A DNA stretch of 64,000 nucleotides. Source: Ceratothoa steindachneri (Eukaryota; Arthropoda; Malacostraca; Isopoda; Cymothoidae). The stretch covers positions 99,145,357 through 99,209,356 of the forward strand of contig OZ018318.1 of assembly GCA_963969495.1 (NCBI GenBank), read 5' to 3'. Made by a program: the position numbers and the translations under genes. Positions 33,900 to 45,756 of the stretch are shown one piece after another. Each line of letters opens with the position of its first letter. The stretch's first letter is position 1. The notes beneath the pieces were generated by a model. It made no database searches and was not told the DNA's origin. It saw only the letters and a program-made list of their open reading frames with translations.

Positions 33900-36731
33900 A
33901 GAGAATCCCTAGTGGGGCTTGTCGTGGGCGGGGTTGTCCGCATTTCAGAAAATGTCTGATTTCTATGTCCCATTCGAGGAGTTTAGGTCGGTGATTAGGC
34001 CGTTGAGTTCTTCTTCAGTAAACTAATCGCCGTGGACCTAATTACTATTCATATAACGTCTGACCATTTTGCACGCCAACTGCTTCCATGTTTGTCAGTC
34101 GAGTGTAAGACGACCTTCAGACAAAAGCGTTATGCCTCCAAGTGCTATAATCGCCGCCCTAATGATTTCACTTTAGGTGAATTACGTTGAGCTAGGGCTA
34201 GGCTCCGGTATATTTTAAACACGCCCGTCGCTATGCATGGCATAGGTATCTTTACTTAACGGGGAAACCCCTCTAGCAGAGGTGCAAATGTGAGTCAAAA
34301 GGATTCGAGGCAAGTTCTTGCACGACTCCCCTTGCGTTCTCCAGGAAAATGGGACCGCAACCTTGGACCACGTGTCAGTGAAGGAGTCGTTCATGACGTA
34401 TTTCTCTATATTCTCTAGCCGGGATGCTGCTTCACTTCCTGTGCGGACACCGCCCATAATCAGGATGATGTTTTGTTTGTGTGCCATGTTTCGACTCCTA
34501 GGTGAAGGAGGCGTGGCCTTTCTATTAGATATGTTCAATAGTATCTTGACAGAGGGTATCCTTATAATCACTTTATCCAGACCGGTTTTCGTCCAATCTT
34601 TCTAGTCTCTTACGTGTGAACTTTATAGAGAAAGTGGTAAATGTTAGATTAGCTTTTTTTCTGGAAATAGGAGGCCACCTATCTTCTTTACAGTGCGGCT
34701 TCTTCAGGATCAACTCCACGTAGTATGCTATGCTCCGACTAGAAAATGGTGTCTGCGGGGCATTTCTTCATAGACAGTATTACGATACGGTATTTTTCGA
34801 TCTAGTGAAGGCCTATGATACTGCATAGTGATACGGTATCATAGAGACTCTTCACACAATAAACGCGAGAGGACGCCTCCCAATCTTTATTTTTGAGTTT
34901 TTGCAAGATCTTCGATTCCGCGTACGTCTGCGGGGGCTTTCTTAGGCCCAATAGAGCAGAAAGAGGGTATCTCGCAAGGAAATTTACGTGTACTCAGTGT
35001 CACACTCTAACCTGAGAATCAAAAGTATCACCTATGTGCTTCCCAAGATTTTTCTATCTCTTTTAATGTGACCCAGATGCCAACTCTAAAGCGTCGACTC
35101 CAACGAATAATAAACCGTATCGCTTGCGAGGTCTAAAGGCACAGGTTGTTTATGAACAACCCAAACTTGTTCATAATGGGATTTGACTGGAAGTGGTAGA
35201 TTCACACCGTTTTCTTGGTCTTTTTTCCACCGAAACCTAACCTTGGAGACTCATATTCGCACCTGGGGTGCTGATCAGGCTAATGCATTACTTTTCTAGA
35301 GATCCTTTGTTCGTTTGTAGCTTTACTCTGGATGCGAGTTTTATGCATCCGCAGCCGAAAGCATATTTTAGAAGGTGGACTCAATCCACTATAACGGTCT
35401 CTGACTGACGCCCGATGCCTTCCACACGTCCCTTTCGCATTGTACAGTATCCGATCTCGACGGTGCCTATGCGACCAAGAAAAGCTAGTGCTAGAAAGCT
35501 CAACTACCTTGGGAGCTAGATGCAGCTCCCGAGCTGGTGGAACCTCTGGTTCTGCTCATAATGCCACCCTGGAGGATAGTATCTTTGACTATTTGTCACC
35601 ACGCCTCTGCTCCAAAACCTTCCTTGGCGCCGGGAGTATTGTGTTCGGCCTTTTTGAAGCACACTTCGTGTTACGCCGGATCCGTGCCAGTGTATACGGA
35701 TGTCTCCAAGTCCTGTGGTGGGAGGGGAGTCACGCCGTATCCGCTCTGTGTGAAGTCAGCGGCGTTGTGGTTGTCTTCACGGCCGAGCTAGTTGTAATAT
35801 ACCGCTCGTTACGGGAGATAACGCGTCGTGCCCTGTTCGGAAACCGGATTTTGATCTTTAGCGACTCACAGAGCGCGCTGAGTGATCTCGGAGCATTGGA
35901 ATCTCCTCATCGTCTTGTTTGCAAAATTCGTGACGTCACCGTTTCGGCGACCGGTCGGATGTCAAGATTATATTCTGCTGGGTTCCTGGACATGCAGGAA
36001 TTGCGAGGAATGAGGGCACCAAAGAGTCCACGAGGACTTGGCGACCAGACCAGCGTTACGGTCTACCTCATACCGATTACATGGCAAGAATCAGGGCACT
36101 CTTCCGGGCTGCTTGGCAAAGAAGATGAGAGATGGCCGAAAGGAATTTAAAGTTGCGTGCCATTGTGACTGGTCCCATAGACCTACTCCAATGCCGGCGT
36201 CGGCTTCAGGTCGCTTTTTTACATCTTTGAATTTGGCCCACTCGCGTGACGCACTGCCATTTGATGGACTGCGTTTTCATCCAGATTGTCAGGCACATTC
36301 TGTTGAATGTCCCAGTCTGGGTGATCTTTGCGCACGCTGTCTGTCCTTGTATCGGAAGGAGTGGGGTCGCGTACACTTCTCCGTTATACCCGTGACGGGT
36401 TCGTGTACACAGACTTGTGGACTATCTAGCCTTTTGAAGGAGGCTGTCCTCCTCGATTTTATTTCACTCTCTTTTAGATCACATTTTGCTGCACCAGGTT
36501 AGGACGGGAAGGAGGGCTCTCCCCGACTCGGGAGCGTGTTTTCCTCTCGTTCTTGCTTTTTTGCTTCTTGTTTTCTTTTTGTTGCTTGTTTTTGCCTTTG
36601 TTTTTTGTTTTGTTTTTGAATTTTTGTTTTTTGCATATAAATTTTTTAATCTAGCCTATCATTAGGCTGTGGGGTGATTACGGCCATTTTTGCCCAAGTA
36701 CGAAGTCGCCAGATGGGCTCAAAAAATTTAA
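33900..36731 (+). mobile_element. LINE with RNase H domain (I-superfamily-like), decayed
   Basis: Fragments in order: a linker/RT start (LLDMFNSILTEGIL, about 34,525), FFDLVKAYDT (motif A, about 34,790), a motif B remnant (EGISQGN, about 34,960), RT thumb pieces, an RNase H domain (35,690-36,000), a C-terminal CCHC-like segment (HSVECPSLGDLCARCLSLY, about 36,300), and a 3' region with long T/G stretches ending in TAGGCTGTGGGGTGATTACGG and AGTCGCCAGATGGGCTC (36,660-36,725). The last 80 bp are nearly the same as the tail of the SINE at 51.4 kb. The exact 5' limit is unclear. Confidence 0.7.
35440..36500 (+). pseudogene. LINE RNase H and C-terminal region
   Basis: Across shifting frames: GSVPVYTDVSKSCGG (the RNase H TDGS motif, Gly replaced by Val), VFTAELVVIYRSLREI (catalytic Glu), LIFSDSQSALSDLGALESPH (catalytic Asp) and a degraded WVPGH segment near 35,980 (SAGFLDMQELRG in the open frame). 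From 36,240 the frame 36,038-36,502 gives HPDCQAHSVECPSLGDLC and a GLSSLLKEAVLLDFI end, the usual C-terminus of this LINE class. The enzyme would remove RNA from hybrids during reverse transcription. Frameshifts at about 35,670 and 36,050. Confidence 0.7.
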
Positions 36732-38518
36732 GTTACATTTAACCTCTTTACTTGTAATTCATAGTGTTCTTAAGCTTACTTATAGAAGTGTCATTAAGAA
36801 CTCCTTTGCTTAAATAATTTTCAAATTTTTCACATTTATTTAGAAAAACAATTTCTTGCCCATATCTGTTTCTAATGATGGCGCGGGAATTCGAACATTG
36901 CTTATTGTACTGTTAACGTTATTTAACTAAAAAATTCTTTCTTTTTATTTATTGACACACTTGGTATTAACATAAAATTGAGTTAGATTTCATTTAATCT
37001 TGCAACGGAAACAGGTCAAATGCTTCATTGTATTATATTCTCTGGCGGAAATTGGTGATCTGAACCTTATGGCATATCTCAAATTAGAACAAATTAGAGA
37101 TTTATAAAAGGGCACAAATGTATTTAGGCTAATAAATAAAATTTCGGGGAAGAAACCAGAGCGCTTTTTAGATTTCTATGATGCATCAACAAACTGCTTG
37201 ATTAACATCAAATTTACTTTCTATCGTACTTACTATTAAACTAATCATGGAATTCTGTTTCATTATCTTTTCCACCAAGTTTATGATTCAAAAGGCCTTA
37301 GTAAAGAAAATATGGCAACTTCCTTTAAATTAATTAGAAACCTCTTTCAGGGTCATGTTCCTAAATCATTGAATGGAAAATTTGACAAAACACTAGGTGT
37401 TTTATTTCGAAAAAGCTACGATTGTTGCAACATATTGTGGGGGGAGGGGAATGATCAGCATCTTTGTGATTTTGAAATTAGAAGTTTTGTCAATGAAATA
37501 TTAGGTCATTCTTATCTATGCACATATTGTTAGGAGGTTAAACTTACCAGGACGACAATTTTTTTTTTTAAAAAAGCCAGCGCCTACAATTAATTGGTTG
37601 GTTGACTGACCATATCGGCGCTTGTAGATGTGATCAACTTCAATTTTTAATTTGAAAGAATACCTACTCTCTATATGAAATACTTTATTATGTGAAACTT
37701 TTAAAAAATTATACTCTCCAACTGTGGAAAAAGAGATCTTCCAATGAAAAGTGGATACATTAACATTATATTGCATTATTATAAACTCAAAATGTCCATC
37801 CTCATCACACCCAAATAAATTTTACCTAAAAATGTTCTATTGAAATTGAATTCAATCCGACACCATTAGAGAAACGTACTAACCTGTGATTGGTCTCTCT
37901 AAGTCATCAAAATAACATGGTGCTTCTATACTATAGTTATAAAATACGCATTAATATATTAGAGAAATTAATTTAAACATGAAATAAGCAAGAAGGTTTA
38001 GATTGTACAAATCAAAGTTCGCTCGTGGCAGAAACTAGAATAAATGTAATAACACGAATGATATCTGATTAAGAATGAAACATTATTCTGGCAAGGCAGA
38101 AGCTTATGGCTTTTACGTCGGAACTGGTATACCTTTTTAAGCGGAATACCGCTCCATTTAATTCACACGCTGGAGGCACTTTGAGAGGTACAGACTTTTG
38201 GGTATTCTCTCGATAAAGGCTGCATAAAATTATGAGAAGAGAAGAGCTTCGAAACTATGAATAGTCGCCGCCATCACGGACAATTCTTTAGGCAGTGTGG
38301 CATGGTTCAAGCGAGTCTATCTCTGGCCTTTTCTACTGATTGAGTGCAGCCTTAATGAGTATGTTGCATTCCTCTAAATATAAAAGTGAATGTTTAAGTA
38401 GTACTCATATAAGTGAATCATAGATTACTAAATAAATGGCCTTTTCATAATCTGCGAATTTCATATGCCTTCCATATTCATTAATTTGCAGTGATAATTG
38501 CTGAATAGTAGCCAGTGG
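36732..38518. other. no identified gene
   Basis: AT-rich. An open frame at 37,312-37,533 (73 residues, FKLIRNLFQGHVPKSLNGKF...) extends backward in frame toward KISGKKPERFLDFYD at about 37,140, but I cannot assign it to a family. Nothing else seen. Confidence 0.35.
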
Positions 38519-38520
38519 TA

Positions 38521-39449
38521 CGAGGGGCGGTCAATAAGTTTTGCGAATCGGTAGGGCAAAACAGAGGAAGGGGAATGACTGTTTGTGGGGGGGTTAGGAC
38601 AAGTTATGACAAGTCAAACCCTGCAGCCGCACACTCCTGCCTCGTGTATTTAAAAAGCAGTAGCTGATCACAAATCGTCGGTCACAAATTTTTCAACAAT
38701 GGAGAAGGTTGAGCACCGCGCAGTGATCAAACTTTTGACCAAGGAAGGCAAGAATGCAAAAGAGATCCATGAACGCATGGTTGCAGTATACACTAACCCT
38801 GCCCCTTCCTATGCAACCATTGCTCGCTGGAATAGGGAGTTCCGCCATGGTCGTGAGTCCCTTGAAGATGACCCCCGTCAGACGTGACCAACGAGGACAA
38901 TGTGGCCCGTGTGGAGAGGATGATCCTCGAAAATCGACGGGTGAAGGTTGAAGAAATCGAGCGAGAACTTGGAATATCGCATGGAAGTGTTATCAACATC
39001 ATCCACGACAATTTGGCCATGACCAAGGTCTCTGCCCGTTGGGTCCCTAGAAACCTCACACCCCATGATCGACTTCAACGTCGTCAAAATTTAAAGGAGC
39101 TGCTGCTCCTGTACAACCCATACTTGGCGGGATTCGAGTCACGCATAGTGACAGGTAATGAAACGTGGGTCAATCACTGGGATCCCCCAGCGACTACTTT
39201 TTATTCCGCCAGCTCAAGGCTGCACTGCGTGGACGCCGGTTTGGGGACGATGAAGATGTCCAGCTCGCCGTCCAGGAGTGGATTGAACAGCAGTCGGGAG
39301 ATTTCTGGTTGTCGGGAATTTGAAGCCTCAGGGACAAGTGGCGCAAGTGCATTGAAGTCGAGGGTAGTTATATTGAAAAATAATAAAACACTTTTCGTCA
39401 TATCTCGTTTCCTTATATCCGAATTGCAAAACTTATTCACCGCTCCTCG
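38521..39449 (+). mobile_element. DD34D mariner (SETMAR-like), internally deleted
   Basis: Inverted ends CGAGGGGCGGTCAATAAG (left) and CGAGGAGCGGTGAATAAG (right, minus strand) are each bounded by TA (38,519-38,520 and 39,450-39,451). At 929 bp it is shorter than the usual 1.3 kb because about 0.4 kb of the catalytic core is gone. Both termini look intact. Confidence 0.85.
38699..39363 (+). pseudogene. mariner transposase lacking most of its catalytic core
   Basis: MEKVEHRAVIKLLTKEGKN, YATIARWNREFRHGRESLED, then a frameshift at about 38,880, then VARVERMILENRRVKVEEIE, LGISHGSVINIIHDNL and KVSARWVPRNLTPHDR form the DNA-binding half and linker of a DD34D mariner. The first catalytic motif, normally TGDETW, reads TGNETW, so that Asp is lost. 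The sequence then jumps from NHWDP to PSDYFLFRQLKAALRG (third Asp region, other frame from 39,190), which drops the second Asp. It ends near DKWRKCIEVEGSYIEK. The DNA-binding half is well preserved. Confidence 0.8.
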
Positions 39450-39451
39450 TA

Positions 39452-42400
39452 TTATAGTTACCTCTAAAATTGATTGTTCTTTAGTTTGATTGCCCTCAAA
39501 CCTGTTGGTTAGAATTTCCGAAATAAATTTTATGTTGTGAATAGCACACCGAATGTTTATTTATATATTTCTTCCTTGTAATTTTTTCGAAAATGCCTAT
39601 AATTAAAGCATTAAGAAATGCAACTAGTATCTTTTATTCCTTAAAAGTTTTGCAAGAAAAATGACGAGGTTTCTAACTTTCTTTTAAGGACGATTTGTAC
39701 ACATACTTCTCGAGGTTCTTTGCCGTTTCATGCTCTTAAATGCGTGCAAAATTTCTTATTTCTTTATTAATAGCACCTCCTATTCATTAATTGAGAGTTA
39801 GATATCTGACGCCTTGTCCCCCTTGTAATCTTCAGTTTGTGAGAGACTTGTCCACCTCGTGCATCATTTATTCTCCGTTTGGTATTTTCCCCCCTGTTTG
39901 CCATTCAGGGTTTTCATTTGATTTATGCTGATGTCTTCTTGTTGTTTCCTCCTTTTCATTTAGTTGTGTGAAAATAAGGTGATTTGTAAGGAGAAAAAAT
40001 GTTTTAAGCTATTATTTATCTGCCGTTTTATGTTATATTGCGTCGACTTAAAGGACCGTTGTGATAGTCTGCCCAAATTGATGAATTCAATTATGACATG
40101 ATTAAGGTTTGTATCTGATTGTCTGAAGTATGCAATTTAATCCGTATGAATGGCTCTCAAAAGAGAACGAGTACGATAAAAAATGTCTCAACAGGGACCA
40201 GTCATAGAAAATAGGATAATACAGGAGTGTGGGATGTTATTTTTTCTTTTCAGCTATCTTAACCTTTATTTTAAACTTCGATATTTCCTGTCTTTCACCC
40301 CTCCATTTTATACCAAAAACTGATGCTCTTTCTGTAAGTTGCAATTCTTTTATTAAAATAAGTCAATTTAGTAAGTCAGTTTATTTTAAATAAGTCGAGT
40401 TATCCATATATTGTGTGATGTCCCGAGGGCTGATGGATGTGGGGTTTGCTTCCTCCATATAAACATGGTCTGTGAAAACCAATTTGTTGTCATAGATACA
40501 GAAGGATGGCACGTTCAGGGGATTTTCGTCCCTTCCTTTTTATATCCTTTCAATCAATCGCTTTCTTCCGCTACTCGCAGTACATAAGTAGCTACTTTCT
40601 TCACATTTTCACTTTTCATAACCTTACTACTTTCTTGACGATCTGTTGTTTTCATCGAGCCTGCTTCCTGAGTATAACCCTGAATTACACAACATGTCTA
40701 TTCGTAATTAAACGATTAGATTATTCGTTTGCGTCTCGCCAACGTCTTGTGGACCTACAATTCACCCATGGCAGTAAAAAAATGCCCCACCCCAGATCTA
40801 AGAATTAACTTAATTTATAGACGTAATTATATTATTAATCATTAAAACTTATAGATCTATTAAAGTTGAAAACGTTATTAGCTCAAAAAATCACATATTT
40901 GGCCAGCAACGCCTCTTTTGATCCGGCTAATGCGACCCTGCTCAAGCACATCAAAGTCCAGTGTTAAAGAATTCAGATTTGCCCATTGTATGTATCTCTT
41001 CCTGGAGGCTTCAACTATCATTTTCTTCCCTTATCTTATACACGCTAATTTTATTTCAATTATTTGCCGTCTCCGTCCGTGTTCCTTCTATCCTCATCTT
41101 GACCTCCACTGTTTTTGCTAGATCGAACTAAAAGACAGAGCGGGAGCTAAGCCACTTCAAAGGTAACATTTTTCATCATTTCTTTCCTTTGTGCGTAGCG
41201 GGTGTTTCTTGTTCGGAAGTGCTCCAATTCCTTGATCCGTGCTCCTTCACCAAACTTCACATTCCATGGAGGTGATTCTTACAAGGATTTAAATAAACAA
41301 CCCGACGTCCGCAGTTCAGTGACCTCTGAGCCTCAATTTACGTAGGAGGAAATGCGGCTATACAGTTTCCCCAGATTTTCATTTTCTTTATCCTCGCCAC
41401 CCTCTTTACAAACCTCTTCTTAAAAGCCTTCTGCAGGAAATGCCATAGTTGGTTTTCTCTTTAAACCTTTTTTTTAATAAATATAAAAACAAATAATTAA
41501 AGGAAAATTTTAGCTTGTTCTGGAATATACATACTCGTAAGTACGACCCCAGTCTTTGGCAGGTGGTTTCAAGGGAACCTTTTTCCTCTTCTTAATGAAC
41601 CCAAGTCAACTTTTGCGACCTCCAAACTTGTGAATCTTAATCCTTTCACGCCGCGGCCTCGTGCATCCTGATCCCCCCCCCCTCAATAAAGTTTAACTGG
41701 TCAAGTATGCATAAAAGTCATTGTCGGAACGATCGTTATCGCCATCAAGTCATTCTCCATCCATGATTGGCATGAACTTGTTGTACGACCTGTCCATCAT
41801 AAACCTTGAGTGGACAGATAATGTCAGACTCATTCTAACCTCCAAGTGTGAACTTATGCTGAGGGGGTGGGGGTAGACAAAGAGGTTAGTTGTAGGAGTG
41901 GCAGTTGATGTGTCCCGTCTCGTTATCCTGGGTCTTTCATTTATTTTTCCTCTTTATATTCATGCTTGTTTTTCACATGGGCTACAGATTGGCCGTAGTG
42001 AAAATCCTGTCCAATATGAGTAAAGATAAGCTACATTGGATGTGGTTAGTCGCCGAATGTAGTCCCAATTGTGGCACACTTTATCCTTTGCTATAGAGAC
42101 CTATGGTTTGGATCACAACTTAAACTCCAGGTCCCACCGAGAACTAAAATACCTCAAAACGAGAGTAGATCGGTGCAAAATGCATAGCAAATTATATATA
42201 TTTTATTCGTCCTCTGTTTGCCATCTTCTATCTTAGAGTTCCTTTCTCAGAGTGACCGCGAAACAGGGTTCCAATTCCTACTTTTGAGTTCCTGAATTCT
42301 TCTCGCCAACTTCGCAGAGCGATGGTTGAACTAATGCCCTCGGTGCCCATTTAGGGAGGTTTGCATCCTTCTTTGTTTATTCATTTTGCACTTTCTGTCT

Positions 42401-43190
42401 CTTCTAAGCTCTCCTGATTACACTGTACAACAATGAAATAACACGTAAATGAGAATAACCTTTTCTAGTGGTATTTTGGAGGTAAATAAACGAATATAAC
42501 ATCCATCTCTTCCTGCTCCTCTCCAGTTTCTCATAAATTACCATCTTACTTACGTTAAATACATTGATGGTTCCGTAGGGATTGAATGCAAACAGGATTC
42601 GGCCAAAACTGCCAACTCTAAAAGTTATAAAGGGATTTTGTTAGAATTTTAATAAGGTGTTCCTAAGGTATTATCAATCTAACCTATGAAATTCATGAAA
42701 GTATTCAATACTTTTTTAGTTATATGGGTCCAAATCCTTAGAAACTCTTACGTAACGCTTGATAATTTTGTAACTTCCTATTGTTACTTTTTTATTTAAT
42801 ATTAGTTTCTGTTACTAGTTATATTATTTTTCTCATACTACAGTGTTTTTTTACTGACATAAGACAGTGCTAAAATGCTTAGAGAATGCAAAAATTACCT
42901 AGATATTTTCTGTTATATATGTGAATCAGTTACATTAAGACAATACAAAAGACAGTTGACTAAACATTTGAAGAAACTTTATTAGCTGTACTTTGGATGT
43001 AAAGTAGGTGACCAGGACAAACGCTCAGCACCTCATATATGTTGTGTCAGGTGTACAAGTTCCATTTCTGCCTTGGTGAAAGGGAAAGGACCTGGCCTGT
43101 TGTTTGGCGTACCAATGATCTGAAGGGAGCCAAAGGACCATTCAACAGATTGCTACTTCTGTTTAACATATATTAAAGGTCGGTATTCAA
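39452..43190. other. no recognisable gene
   Basis: 3.7 kb with no frame, domain or repeat that I recognise. Short open frames (40,506-40,808; 41,905-42,096) lack any motif. It could hold host introns or intergenic sequence, but nothing in it shows which. Confidence 0.4.
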
Positions 43191-43230
43191 TGTGCTTTCT
43201 TTCCTGGTCTTTAGTATATTTTCAAGAGCT

Positions 43231-44419
43231 GTACAGCCGCCCTCTGAACTTCCAAGCGATGACACAAGCAACTTAGACGATTCAGAATCTCAAGATACAC
43301 CATATGTGGCACAGCTTGAATCTGACAAGAAACCACACCTCATCATCCAACCGGAACTCAATGATCTAGTTCATGATCTAACGCTTAGAAAGCAAAAGAG
43401 TAAACTCCTGGCCTCACGTCTGCAACAATGGAACCTGTTGGATGAACATGCTCGAATTACAGTATTTAGGAAGCGTTCTGCAGATCTACAGCAATTCTTC
43501 ACTTTTTAAAACAACTTGACTTATTGGAATGATATCAGAGACCTATCCAATACCCTTGAGCTGATCTATGAAACAAATGAGTGGAGTTTACAGCATAAAA
43601 GCGCTTCTGTTGCACATTGGGAACAATATGCCTTAAGTTTCAGTTGCTCACTCAGTCATTTTAAGAGAGACATATGAGAACCTTGCTTTAATTCTAGACC
43701 ACATAAGTTACAAGGAGCATGAGTGGCTAATTTCTGCAGAATTGAAAGTAGTAGCCCTACTTAATGGACTAAAAACTGGATACACCATGTTTATGTGCCT
43801 ACTTTGCAAGTGGGACAGTAGGGCCAGATCAGAGCATTATGTGCGCTCAGAATAGTCACGTCGGGAAAATATGACGCCTGAATGTCATAATGTATTTCAT
43901 GAGCCACTAGTTAAGAAGGAGAGAAAATCATTTTGCCACTACTGCATATGAAACTTTACCTAATAAAGCAATTTACCAAAGCACTGCAACAAAATAAGCC
44001 ATGTTTCTAGTACCTCAAAGCAATCTTCCCTAAAATAAGTGATGCCAAGATTAAATAAAGAAGGCATATTCGTAGGCCCTCAGCTTCGTCAACTTATAGC
44101 TGATGAGGACTTCGAGGCAACAATGGATGAAACTGAGCAAGCAGCCTGGCATGCATTCAAAGATATATGCAAAGGACTTCTGATAAAGCACCATGATCTC
44201 GGATGAAATATGTCTTTAGAGATACACTTTCTTCATTCTTCTTTGTCCTTTTTTTCACATAATGCAGGAGATGTGAGTGATGAACATGGGAAGAGGTTCC
44301 ATCAAATTATTGCGTTAATGAAAAGCAGGTATAAGGGAAAATGGAGCCCTGCTATGCTGCCTGACTTCTACTGGAACCTGAAGCGTGATACAAACGAAGA
44401 AGTAAATACTAAAATGTAG
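43231..44419 (+). pseudogene. broken copy of an arthropod repeat-gene family, function unknown
   Basis: I recognise the protein pattern from many arthropod genomes, where it is highly repeated, but no function is known to me. Segments in order: LTLRKQKSKLLASRLQQWNLL and FRKRSADLQQFF (43,370-43,510), YWNDIRDLSNTLELIYETNEW, SVAHSVILRETYENLALIL, GLKTGYTMFMCLLCKWDSRA, KIILPLLHMKLYLIKQFTKAL, GIFVGPQLRQLIADEDFEAT, NMSLEIHFLHSSLSFFSHNA, and SDEHGKRFHQIIALMKSRY followed by PAMLPDFYWNLKRD. The frame changes several times and contains stops. The C..C and H/D-rich blocks hint at a metal-dependent, perhaps transposon-derived protein. That is a guess. Confidence 0.55.
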
Positions 44420-45457
44420 GTTATATAAAATGTACATTATATAATGTTAACAAACATGCTGATTCATTATATATTCCTGAATTAATTACAATGGACACAT
44501 TTAATCTGACTTTGGAAGCGAAATACATTTATGGTATCGTGAAAATCGGTACCAATTGAATAAATTACTAAATCGACATTTACAAGAAAATGTTACGTGA
44601 TGGGAATTTTTTGTTAGCAAATTAGAATTTAGCTACTCAACCTCATAATAAAATGCACATGTTTTTTTTTACACTGAAATTTGTTGTATTGTTATTCAAA
44701 CTCTTCCTCTTTGGGTCCTTTCATTTTCTTGGTTTATTAACAAGAGGACTATCACGGTGTCGTGTGGGTTGCAGTGACGAGTAGATTGCGATGACGGGTA
44801 GATTTCGATGACGAGTATATTGCGGTGACTAGTCGATTGCGATGACACGTAGATTGCGGTGACCAGTAAATTGCAGTGACGGGTAGATCATGAGTTAAAA
44901 GACAAGGTGGCTAGATGAGGCCGAAAAAAAACTCTTAAAATGCACTAGCTGTGAACAGAGGGATGGGAAACCTTTGCAAACATTTGAAGGCTAAATTTGG
45001 CCCCGACTCCCAATTATTCCCGACTTTCGAGAATTAATATTTTGATTAATGGAAGCTTGCCCATAAAGGAAGTTTAATTTTAATTTCAGCTACATATACA
45101 AAGTTAAAGGTTATTGATGCGAAGAAAGCTTCGCAAATATCTGTTATCATTGTAAGACACATAAATCGTTAGGAAAAGTTTATTTTCTCTTAAATTATAC
45201 AAGTTTGCTCCAAAGTTATGTAATCGAGAACAATTAAATAAAGAGAGAGTATATTTCGGTAGCCTTTTCCTCATCTGACAGAAAATCCCCCCTCCCCAAA
45301 GTAAAATGACAATTGAGAACGTGTTTTATAGTCTTCCAGTCTTTTTCAGCTCTTCCATCAGACTACCTTTCTTTCATGAGTGAAAATGTTCAAAAGAAAC
45401 TACAAGTTTTGTGATAAGATCACAGAAGGCGGCTGCCGAGAGCTTTAAGGTCCCTTA
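44420..45457. other. no gene; contains a minisatellite
   Basis: Apart from the 17-bp minisatellite at 44,773-44,889, nothing was recognised. Confidence 0.4.
44773..44889. repeat. 17-bp minisatellite, seven units
   Basis: Tandem units of the form GATGACGAGTAGATTGC, diverged by one to four bases each, the last one partial. The units are contiguous, so this is not a spacer-repeat array. Confidence 0.85.
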
Positions 45458-45756
45458 TGGTTAATTAAAGTTAACTGCTATATAAAGAAAGAATAACAAC
45501 GGCACCCACCTCAGTAAAAGAATGTAATAGGCTGCTTGTCGAAGAATTTTTCCTTTCGCTACAATACCTTCAATGTTTGTTCGAACTACGCAACGTAATC
45601 TTCCGTTCTTCTTCCTTCTGCCAGCCGGCTCTCTGTATTCACCTCCGCTTTTTGTATCGGTGCTCTCCACATAGATTAAATGAAAACACCGTGTCAAAGA
45701 GGTAAGGAGCCGGATAGGAAAAAAGAGAGGTGGGTGTCCGTAATACTTTATAGTGA
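45458..45756 (-). repeat. BEL 3' LTR, truncated at its inner edge
   Basis: Direct repeat of 49,890-50,199, with about ten differences by eye. The match stops at about 45,756, where RNase H sequence begins. Confidence 0.85.

Noticed and set aside
37312..37533. 73-residue frame as a host exon
   Set aside because: It has some amino acid diversity, but no motif, splice signals or homologue that I recognise.
44773..44889. CRISPR-like array
   Set aside because: Units are contiguous with no spacers, in a eukaryotic context; this is a minisatellite.
45461..45697. Small minus-strand protein repeated at 49,893-50,291
   Set aside because: It is LTR sequence of the BEL element translated twice.
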